Shown: positions 39,501-45,259 of the stretch, one piece after another
Position numbering within the stretch: the first letter of the stretch is position 1
Layout: each line of letters begins with the position of its first letter
Assembly: GCF_003315795.1 (NCBI RefSeq)
Contig: NZ_QMEY01000002.1
Location: 434,001 to 498,000, forward strand
Length of the DNA: 64,000 bases
Direction of reading: 5' to 3'
Origin: Spongiactinospora rosea
Lineage (GTDB): Bacteria; Actinomycetota; Actinomycetes; Streptosporangiales; Streptosporangiaceae
Translations under genes and position numbers: made by a program
Notes under the pieces: model-generated
What the model saw: only the letters and a program-made list of their open reading frames with translations
What the model was told of the DNA's origin: nothing
Databases searched by the model: none

Positions 39501-41810
39501 GTCCGGGGAGATGTCGGGGAGGGCGGCTGCCGCGCTTTGGAGTTCGGCGAGGGTGACGGCCGGTTTCACCTGCTCGTCGTCGGTGACCAGCAGTTTCGCG
39601 CCGCAGTCGGCGAGGATGAACGCGCGCCGGGCGGCCGGGGTGGTCACGTCGATCGGCACGTACGCGGCCCCCGCGAACAGCACCGCCAAGATCGCCTCGA
39701 CCTGCCCGATCCCGCGCCGCACCAGCAGACCCACCAGGTCTCCGGGCCGTACTCCCCGGGCCACCAGGCCACGGGCCAGCGCCTCGACGCGTTCGAGCAG
39801 GTCGCCGTAGGTCACGTGCTCGCGGCCATGGGTCAGCGCGACGGCCTGCGGGGCGGCGCGCATCCGGTCGCGCAGCAGCTCGGGCAGGCTGACCTGGGGG
39901 TGGCCGATGTCCTCCCAGCCGGTCGTCTGCGCCCGGCGTTCGTCCGGCGACAGCACCTCGACGTCATCGACGGCCTGGGCGGGGTCGGCGATCACGGAGG
40001 CCAGGAAGCGGGTGAGGTGCCCGGCGAAGGCCGCCGGGACCTGCCCTGACCCGCCTTCGAGGTCGAACGTGAAGCGCAGCGCGGGGCCGTCCCCGGGTGG
40101 CTCGATGCCGCCGAAGGAGACGACGGCCGCGCCGTAGGGGTCGTGGTCGCCGAGCAGCCGCCGCAGGACGTGCGGTGGGGGGAGGCGGAGGTCGCGGGCT
40201 ACGGCCAGTTCCTCGTGGATGTTCCGGGCGAACCGCGCGAACGTCGCCTCCGGCGGCGGCTCCAGACGCATCGGCACCGGGCCCGCAGGGCGCGTCACGC
40301 TCAGCCGGGGGCCCGCCGTGTGGCGGCGCAGCACCCCCGCGACCCCGGCCAGGAGAAGGGCTTCGACGGTGACACCGAGCTTATGGGCGGCGGCGGCCAG
40401 GTCGCCGGGCGGCTCGAACCCGCTCGTGCCGCTCTGGATCGGGAGCGGCGGTGGGTCATCGCCGCGCAGCCGATCGACGTACGCGGTGAGCGCGGGAACC
40501 GGGGCCGACAGCGGCTCGTCCGGCGCGGCCAGCAGCCGATCCAGGATCACGGGGTAGTCGTCGGCGAGCCGGGCGAGCATCTCGGGGCCGACCACGCCGC
40601 CGGGGTCGCGCCAGCTCACGGTGGCCCCGGCGGAGTCCTCCCGGAGGAACACGGTGAGCGCGTAGTCGGCGACGTCCTCCGTCGGCAGCATCCGCAGCGT
40701 GGCGGCCCCCAGCGGGACCCGCAGGATGTCGATCACATCAACGGGCGGCGCGGCCCAGTACCCGAACACCACCTGATTGGCGCTCTTCCGAGCGGCCTCA
40801 CCCCCCAGCCCGGCCTCCCTGAGGATCACCGGCATCGGCAGATCCCCGTACGCCGTCGCCCCGACCAGATTTCGGTGCAACCGCTGGACGACCTCGCGGT
40901 AAGTGAGGTCCCGGGACAGACGATGGCGCAGCGGCAGCGTGTTGGCGAAGAACCCCACCCGGTCCTGCACGAGGGGATCCCGGCGACCGTGGTACGTGGT
41001 ACCGAGCACCAGGTCGGAACGTCCGGTGTAGTGGCCGATCAGGATGCAACAAGCGGCATAGAACGGCACCAGCCGATGAACCCCCAGCTCATCCGCCACC
41101 TCCTCAACCCGCCCCACCAACCCCGAATCCACCATCCGATGCAACACGGCATGACCCGGTTCGTCAGTGGGGGCTGGGAGGAGGAGGGGTGGTACGTCGG
41201 GGCCCAGGTGGTCGCGCCAGAAGCGGCGGTGGGCCTCGCCCTCTGGGCCGTCCGACAGCTCGCGCTGCCGCCGGGCGAACGCGGCGAGTACGTGCGCGTC
41301 GTTGGGCGGGGCGAGGTCGTGTCCGGCGTAGAGCCGGGACAGTTCGCCCAGAAGCAGGCCGCACGCGGTCGCGTCCAGGACGATGTGGTGCCCGGCGAAC
41401 AGCACGATCCGGTAGCCGGGCCCGCGCAGTGTCTCGACCCGCAGCAGCGGGCCGCGCCGCAGGTCGAACGGTACGGTGGCGCGCTCGCGTACCGCCGCCT
41501 CGGCCGGGCCGGTCACCGGACGCTCGACGACCGGGATCGGCGGCGCGTCCGCCCACCGCAGACTCGGCCCCTGCGGAGTGGTCACCACCCTGCCCCGCAA
41601 CGCCGGATGCAGCTCCCCGAGCCTGGTCACGGCCCGCCGCAGCCGGGCCTCCTCCAGCTCGCCCTCCAGCAGGAGCGGGAGGCACACGGTGTAGGCGGGG
41701 TCGTCCGGGGCGACCTGCCAATAGATCCAGATGGCCTCCTGCGCGACCGACAGAGGAACCTCGGACGCCTCCGTCGTGGTAGCGGGCGTGGCCGTCGCCT
41801 CAACACTCAT
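33501..41810 (-). CDS. NRPS incorporating Thr then Leu, with duplicated condensation half-domains
   Basis: A 2769-residue NRPS. Order by residue: C 17-435 (HHIVLDA at 141); degenerate extra C-terminal C half 440-625; A1 645-1115; PCP1 (Ser1167); lone N-terminal C half 1217-1370 (HHLVWDE); PCP2 (Ser1416); C N-half 1470-1620 (HHLVWDG at 1602) with C-half 1632-1895; second C-half 1902-2160; A2 2185-2650; PCP3 (Ser2697). A1 pocket residues D-F-W-N-I-G-M-V-H are the threonine code; A2 gives D-A-W-F-L-G-N-V-A, one change from the Leu code DAWFLGNVV. No TE, epimerase or N-methyltransferase. The product passes to the next gene's KS. ATG 41810 has GGGGGA upstream. Confidence 0.95.
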   Translation of the reverse strand: MSVEATATPATTTEASEVPLSVAQEAIWIYWQVAPDDPAYTVCLPLLLEGELEEARLRRAVTRLGELHPALRGRVVTTPQGPSLRWADAPPIPVVERPVTGPAEAAVRERATVPFDLRRGPLLRVETLRGPGYRIVLFAGHHIVLDATACGLLLGELSRLYAGHDLAPPNDAHVLAAFARRQRELSDGPEGEAHRRFWRDHLGPDVPPLLLPAPTDEPGHAVLHRMVDSGLVGRVEEVADELGVHRLVPFYAACCILIGHYTGRSDLVLGTTYHGRRDPLVQDRVGFFANTLPLRHRLSRDLTYREVVQRLHRNLVGATAYGDLPMPVILREAGLGGEAARKSANQVVFGYWAAPPVDVIDILRVPLGAATLRMLPTEDVADYALTVFLREDSAGATVSWRDPGGVVGPEMLARLADDYPVILDRLLAAPDEPLSAPVPALTAYVDRLRGDDPPPLPIQSGTSGFEPPGDLAAAAHKLGVTVEALLLAGVAGVLRRHTAGPRLSVTRPAGPVPMRLEPPPEATFARFARNIHEELAVARDLRLPPPHVLRRLLGDHDPYGAAVVSFGGIEPPGDGPALRFTFDLEGGSGQVPAAFAGHLTRFLASVIADPAQAVDDVEVLSPDERRAQTTGWEDIGHPQVSLPELLRDRMRAAPQAVALTHGREHVTYGDLLERVEALARGLVARGVRPGDLVGLLVRRGIGQVEAILAVLFAGAAYVPIDVTTPAARRAFILADCGAKLLVTDDEQVKPAVTLAELQSAAAALPDISPDAPAYCIYTSGTTGRPKGVLITHRNVVRLIVNDRPPFAFGPDDVWTLFHSYAFDFSVWELFGCLAYGGRLVIVGAEQARDTEQYLALLRAERVTVLNQTPSAFAHLLAVAPEARLDHLRYVIFGGERLRPRALAGFARRHPGVELVNMYGITETTVHVTVHRITEQDIADDRSNIGRPIPTTTVYLLDDRLRLLPAGAVGEICVGGLGVSPGYVNRPELTAERFVPNPFGPGLLYRSGDLARWLPDGALEALGRADGQVKVRGHRIETGEIESCLREHPGVAGAAVLLEGDRLVAYVRPAGERIGAAELREHVRAALPGYMVPAAFHEVAAFPLTVNGKLDRAALRATATPLAATGDTTGTADTAEGTAGEVARLWADLLGVPEPGPGDSFFDLGGHSLHATRVIGAVRERMGVELPLRVLFERPRLGDFARALDEYRADDPEEDDGEWVPPSGIQRQIWLAERVAPDEGLYQVPIVLRVRGDLDPVRLADALARVIARHEVLRTRFAERDGELWQVVGQGWHPEIERHDLRGLTAAARERRVRAIVADGMDPGSGRPLKAALADLGDGEHLLILRLHHLVWDEGSTPVFLRDLRHCHDSPENPAPPAPAAPIAGDTLRRVADVWADLLGVPAPGPDASFFDLGGHSLLGARMLARMRAAFGIKVPLRTLFESPRLGDFAAAIERGLAAPQAPDEVIPDADWLPASGFQERIWFAERLEPDTAVYHVPHTWRISGRLDRDRLAGALAQVIARHEILRTRFAERDGRLWRAAGEPWRPAVEYHDLRALPNGEAEADRLREEAVRTPFTPSSGRPLRVLLLDLPGDEQLLFLCVHHLVWDGQSAPPFLRDLAACYDGRPPAGPPARYDDVVARLAAGREGAGLAYWAGALAGAPPYPDVAPPVPAEPHGAVTVPLRPDLADRLRALQRARGASRFMIFAAALAATLHRRTGRSELTVGTPVALRDDPRARSVVGPCLNSVVLVSRALPSDTLGQLLLRTRDAVLDAVAHHDVPFEAVVERLNPPRRPGWTPYLDVTLNLNTVPAEWPAIGGLKTTAEPMDWIWRHEQKFGLTFTVTDRGDRLAAVLSYRGDRYRRTEAEWLAGALGRTLDAFGDLLDRPLERIEPDTVRQAPPAARYRDFVAAEAAARDDAAGLGHWARVLDGAPAYLDLATPVAPAPHGTVPVELPPRLADRLRDLAATRAVTPFQVLAAALAAALHAWTGRPDVTFGTPMANRDREEFADLVGPLLNTAVVRSRRTADTTLGGLLTAVRDALLDAHEHAAVPFEAVVDRLNPPRLPGRTPYVDAMLSVETGQPPVRLGAARLELDTGHEDAAVSAKFPLTVHFRQEGGHFTGRVAYRGDQVAAADAATLAGLVGRLVRRFTEDLDRPLSASVLLDAPERARLGMFEHGPRPAPPTTVPALLAEQIARRPDAPVIGSLTYRELDERARALAGRLRPLVRGPLPVAVLHAPRGADFVVGMLAAWYAGCAFCPIDPDHPDERAAYVLRDTGAVALLTAGSPPGTDVPVLDIAADERPAGAFEPVTPDPAAPAYVIYTSGSTGTPKGVVVGHGNLAHLVRWYIDAFDVGPDDRGAHLSSVGFDASQWEVWPYLAAGARVVPHERPVVISDVAGWLAEREITVCFLSTPLAEVVWADPVPLPALRWMLYGAAPLTRRPPADLTYEVCNNYGPTECTVAVASLPGPPPADGPLNVVGRPITGASIHVLDESGGRCPAGVPGEIHIGGDGVALGYLGRPELTEERFVRDARTGERIYRTGDRGRWLPDGTLAYLGRLDRQLKVRGHRVEPREVEAHLLADPLVGRAFVTGDATRLLAYLVPAQSDPDGRAVLARLAGRVPRHLVPDRVVWLDDLPTTPNGKVDVDRLPAPAREPEGTVAEPDTDLERRVARIWAAVLDLDRVGVEDNFFDAGGNSMLLARLHARLQEELDAGLSMRLLFQYPTVRSFAQAYAGAAPPARDHDDGSIRDRAARARRYRTTRPRRDAER

Positions 41811-41847
41811 GACCGTAGTCCCCCGTGTAGTCGTCGTCAGCGTTCGG

Positions 41848-43812
41848 TCAACATCGGTCGCCGTCCGCCCCCACCTCACCCACCCGGCACCTGGCCCTCA
41901 CCGCGCACAGCCGGGTCCCCCCCTCGCCCTGGCCATTCACGGCCGGTGCCCCGTCACCCGCCGCCCGCGCCACACCGCCGGCCTCACGGCCCGCCGTTCC
42001 CGCTTCGGCCGTACGGCCGACGGCGGAGGGCACTTCGGTGATGATGCCGTCGAGCAGGCCGCCGAAGCGGCGGTCCCCGTCACCGCCGTGGCCATCGCCA
42101 CCGGCGAGCCAGGTGGTGCTCACCTGGGCGTAGGCGGGTTCGGGGTGGCCTTGGGCATCGACCTCGTGCCAGAGGGCGGTGAGGCGGTGGCGGGCGCGGG
42201 TGCAGAAGATGTCGGCCAGGTCCTGGCCGTCCTCCCTACCGTCCCGGGACCACTGGGCGGCCCTCGCGAGGGTCAGGGACATGGTGAGGATCTCGTCCAC
42301 GATCTGGTTCAGCGCGATCATCAGGTGTTCGCGCTGGAACAGCTCCGCCGCCGGATGGGCCGCCGCCAGGCGGTGGCAGATGCGGCCGAAACGGCGGGTT
42401 TCGCGGGCCGCGAAGATCAGGTGGTCCTGGTTGCGGGCGTTCAGATCGGGGCATTCCGGGTCGGGCCCGTCGGCCGGCTCCTCCGCGTACGGCTCCGGGT
42501 AGTAGTAGCTGAAGATGGCGAGCTGCGCCGTCCAGTTGTCGATCTGGAAATCAATGCCCCCGGATATCCGGAAATTACGTGCGTCGCGGAAAAAGCGTTC
42601 GAGTGGCAGTGGCCGCGCGCCCCGGCGTTCCTTGCTTCGCGCGGTCTCATATCCCTCGCCCGCGAGCAGTGACATCGTGCGGTCAATGATCCGCCAGCAG
42701 GTGACCGAGCCGATGTTCTTGGCGACGTTCTGCTCGAACCGTACATTGACCGCGCGCGGCTGGTCCTCGCACAGCAGGCTCCACTCGCTGATCGCGTCGA
42801 TGGCGAAGACCTCGGCGAGGGATTCGGCCATCATGCGCTGGATTTCGTCATATTCGCCGAGTTCGCGCCCGTCGATCTTCCGGCGGGAGATGAAATCGCG
42901 CGACCATTCCAGGCACAGCTTCGCGATCGCCGACGAGGGCGCCACGATCAGGTACAGCCTGCCCCGGGACACGAGCTTGGTCAGCTCGCCGGTGATGCGC
43001 ACGGTGGAATCCTGCCGCTGTTCCACGAACATGTGCTCGCGCGGCACGCGCAGGTCGGTGAACGTCAACGCGGCGTTGGGGAAACCCTTGACACCCATGA
43101 ACTCGTGCTCAGACCGGACCTCGAACCCCGGCCCGCCGGTGGGCGTGAAGAACAGGCGCGCGGGCTCCCCTGGTTCGCCGCGCACGGCCGCCGAGACCGT
43201 GATCATCTCGGCGATGGGCCCGTTGCCGATGTGGATCTTCTCGCCGCTGATCAGGTACGCCGTGCCGTCCTCGGTCGGGCGGGCCGTCGTGGTCCGCCGG
43301 GCGTTGGCCGCGCCCTCCGGCTCGGTGTCCGCCGAGCCGGACAGCACACCGCCCGCGACCTGCGCACGGACCAGCTCGCTGAGCGGCCCGGGAGGCAGCG
43401 CCGGGAGCAGCGCGCCGACGCCCACCGCGTTCTGGATGGCGATCACCAGGGCCACCGGCACCGACCAGCTCGCCGCCAGCCGTACCACTCGGTAGGTGTT
43501 GTAGCAGGACAGCCCGTGCCCGCCCAGCTCCCTGGGCGCCTGGAGGCACATGAACCCCCGGGTGCGCAGTTCGTCCAGCAGGCCCTCGGGAAGCCGCCCG
43601 GTGAGGTCCACTTCGGTCGGATCGACCCGGCTGCGGAGCAGGGCGTCGAGGTCGGCGAGAACCTCGTCGCCCGCTTTCCGGTCCACCGCCTCCTGTTGGG
43701 GGAAATGTTCCACTAAATGCCACAGAAACTTACCTAAATACAGACCTTCAAGGAATCCAGCGACTTCCGGGTCATGAAAGAGATTGCGCACGCCAGGCAC
43801 GGCACTCCTCAT
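41848..43812 (-). CDS. Acyl-CoA dehydrogenase-like flavoenzyme, probable epoxyketone-forming enzyme
   Basis: A protein of about 654 residues with the ACAD fold: N-terminal helices (LDELRTRGFMCLQAPRELGG), the FAD/acyl middle barrel (YLISGEKIHIGNGPIAEMIT, MGVKGFPNAALTFTDLRVP) and the C-terminal helical domain (GEGYETARSKERRGA). A Gly/Ala-rich tail of about 70 residues follows. EpnF/EpxF-type ACAD homologues are known to convert the alpha,alpha-dimethyl beta-keto acid released by the PKS into the epoxyketone through decarboxylation, desaturation and oxygenation; context makes that the best reading here. It is first in the NRPS-PKS operon. The start is uncertain: ATG 43812 lacks a good ribosome site and GTG 43800 follows AGGAG. 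Confidence 0.85.
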   Translation of the reverse strand: MRSAVPGVRNLFHDPEVAGFLEGLYLGKFLWHLVEHFPQQEAVDRKAGDEVLADLDALLRSRVDPTEVDLTGRLPEGLLDELRTRGFMCLQAPRELGGHGLSCYNTYRVVRLAASWSVPVALVIAIQNAVGVGALLPALPPGPLSELVRAQVAGGVLSGSADTEPEGAANARRTTTARPTEDGTAYLISGEKIHIGNGPIAEMITVSAAVRGEPGEPARLFFTPTGGPGFEVRSEHEFMGVKGFPNAALTFTDLRVPREHMFVEQRQDSTVRITGELTKLVSRGRLYLIVAPSSAIAKLCLEWSRDFISRRKIDGRELGEYDEIQRMMAESLAEVFAIDAISEWSLLCEDQPRAVNVRFEQNVAKNIGSVTCWRIIDRTMSLLAGEGYETARSKERRGARPLPLERFFRDARNFRISGGIDFQIDNWTAQLAIFSYYYPEPYAEEPADGPDPECPDLNARNQDHLIFAARETRRFGRICHRLAAAHPAAELFQREHLMIALNQIVDEILTMSLTLARAAQWSRDGREDGQDLADIFCTRARHRLTALWHEVDAQGHPEPAYAQVSTTWLAGGDGHGGDGDRRFGGLLDGIITEVPSAVGRTAEAGTAGREAGGVARAAGDGAPAVNGQGEGGTRLCAVRARCRVGEVGADGDRC

Positions 43813-44167
43813 GCGGTTGGAGAGTATGAAGATCGGCCGGCGACGGCCAGGCGCGATCCATCGTTCCCCGAGCGTGCCCCGTCGCCGGTCAGGTTGGCTG
43901 ACCCGCGCAGTCATGGAAACATTTCCTGCAAAGCATCGTCAACCCCTCACCACCCGAGGCAAGGCGGTAAGTCGCATCACTCGGATACGGACGGCAGCGG
44001 TGGGTATTCGACCAAGCGTCCGTTTCCACCTCGGCCGATCACATACAAAGCGGCGGCCACCACCGCGCTCTGATTCCGGCCGCCCACGAAAATGCATTAG
44101 GGGCATCGCATTTTTGGACAGGAGAGCCGGTTTTCGGACACACCCAAAACAAACGGGGCAAGCCAAA
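43813..44167. other. Non-coding leader/promoter region of the NRPS-PKS operon
   Basis: A 355-bp stretch with lower GC between the ACAD start and the terminator of the beta-subunit gene. It should hold the promoter of the large minus-strand operon. TTGACG is present on the minus strand near 43937, but no matching -10 box is clear. No gene is supported. Confidence 0.5.
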
Positions 44168-44200
44168 GGCCCCTCGGGGCGTACGCCACGCCGAGGGGCC
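44168..44200 (-). terminator. Hairpin after the proteasome beta gene
   Basis: GGCCCCTCGG (44168-44177) and CCGAGGGGCC (44191-44200) are a perfect 10-bp stem. The 13-nt loop contains GGCGTACGCC, itself palindromic. It lies 62 bp downstream of the beta-subunit stop and separates it from the NRPS operon. Confidence 0.7.
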
Positions 44201-44262
44201 GGTACCGCGCCTCAGAACAGAATCAGAACGGAATCGATCAGAGCAGGATCAGGAGGGCAGGA

Positions 44263-45099
44263 TCAGGAGAGGGATGCGGCCGGGCCGTCGGGGCGGGTCA
44301 TCCGGCCGTCGAGCATGGCCCGGACGTGCACCTCGACCTCATCGTCGGAGAGCTGGTGGAAGCCCTCTGCGGTGATGACCGCGACCCGCGGGTACGTGCG
44401 GCGGGTGACGTCGGGACCGCCGGTGGCCGCGTCGTCCTCGGCGGCGTCGTACAGCGCCTGCACGCAGGTCAGCACCGCCTCGTCCGGCGAGGCGTCCTCG
44501 CGGTACAGCTTCTTCAGCGCGCCCCTGGCGAAGATCGAACCCGACCCGATCGCGTGGAACTGCCAGCTTTCGTACGGCCCGCCCGCGACGTCGTAGGTGA
44601 AGATCCGGCCGATGCCCCGCTCGTCGTCGTAGGCCGCCAGGATCGGGACGACCACCATGCCCTGCATCGCCATCCCCAGGTTGCCCCGGATCATGGCCGC
44701 CAGCCGGTTGGCCTTGCCCTCGACGGACAGCGCCCGGCCCTCCGCCTTCTCGTAGTGTTCGAGCTCCACGCCGTACAGCCGGGTCAGCTCCATGCCGATG
44801 CTGCCCGCGCCCGCCGCGCCCACACAGGAGAAGTCATCCACCCGGTAGACCTTCTCGGCGTTGCGCTCCACGATCATGTTGCCGGAGGTGCCCCGGCGGT
44901 CGGCCGCCATGACCACGCCGCCCGCGCAGGTCGCCGCGATGATCGTGGTGGAGTGCGGGATCTGGTCCGCGACCGCGGTGGCCGGTGGCCGGCGCTCCCA
45001 TGGCACCAGCCCCGGCGCCGCCGAAGCGGCGAAGTCGGTGAAAGAAGAAGTCCCGGCCGGAGAGAACAAACCCTGGAAAGGCTGTGAGTCGTCGCGCAT
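44263..45099 (-). CDS. Second proteasome beta paralogue, probable self-resistance protein (S1 pocket Ala45/Gly49; altered cleavage site)
   Basis: A 278-residue beta-type subunit. The propeptide ends HS before Thr51 (mature Thr1), so the near-invariant Gly at -1 is Ser. Asp17 and Lys33 are kept. In mature numbering, position 45 is Ala, 48 Ala and 49 Gly. The conserved DDDSATGG loop reads EDDAATGG, so its Asp and Ser are replaced. These changes differ from those in the 20117 paralogue and could lower autoprocessing or activity while removing inhibitor affinity; an inhibitor sink is also possible. It stands at the upstream edge of the cluster with its own terminator, divergent from the flavin oxidase. 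No alpha subunit is nearby. Confidence 0.9.
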   Translation of the reverse strand: MRDDSQPFQGLFSPAGTSSFTDFAASAAPGLVPWERRPPATAVADQIPHSTTIIAATCAGGVVMAADRRGTSGNMIVERNAEKVYRVDDFSCVGAAGAGSIGMELTRLYGVELEHYEKAEGRALSVEGKANRLAAMIRGNLGMAMQGMVVVPILAAYDDERGIGRIFTYDVAGGPYESWQFHAIGSGSIFARGALKKLYREDASPDEAVLTCVQALYDAAEDDAATGGPDVTRRTYPRVAVITAEGFHQLSDDEVEVHVRAMLDGRMTRPDGPAASLS

Positions 45100-45207
45100 G
45101 AAGCCGCCCCCGTCCTCCGTGTCGTATCTTCCTCCTCCAGGACCCTAACACCCGGCCCTCCCTTGCGTCGCCCGCCGCCGATTTATCAAACTGTTCGACT
45201 AGACGTT

Positions 45208-45243
45208 CTGATCATGACTGTCCGGTCATACGTACTGATCATG
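45208..45243. promoter_or_regulatory. Two CTGATCATG repeats upstream of flavin oxidase
   Basis: CTGATCATG occurs at 45208-45216 and 45235-45243, 27 bp apart, each containing the palindrome TGATCA. They lie just before GGAGGA and the ATG at 45260, in the space divergent to the proteasome beta gene, so a repressor bound here could control either gene. Confidence 0.4.
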
Positions 45244-45259
45244 GGAGGAAGTGGTCAAC

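Noticed and set aside
28483-40049. Very long plus-strand open frames (up to 2155 codons) opposite the PKS and NRPS genes
   Set aside because: They are antisense shadows of GC-rich coding DNA. Their translations are Arg/Gly/Pro/His-rich without domains, while the minus strand gives complete PKS/NRPS domains.
33501-41810. The NRPS as two or three fused pseudogenes or a frameshifted gene
   Set aside because: The frame is open for 2769 codons, all carrier serines and A-domain motifs are intact, and the extra C-half pattern recurs before both A domains.
20117-45099. Beta-subunit genes as the normal housekeeping proteasome locus
   Set aside because: No prcA, pup, dop, pafA or mpa is nearby, the two copies differ at pocket positions, and both adjoin the NRPS-PKS operon.
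20117-45099. Salinosporamide-type beta-lactone cluster
   Set aside because: No chlorinase, cyclohexenylalanine or chloroethylmalonyl genes; the Thr-Leu NRPS, CMT module with TE and ACAD fit epoxyketones instead.
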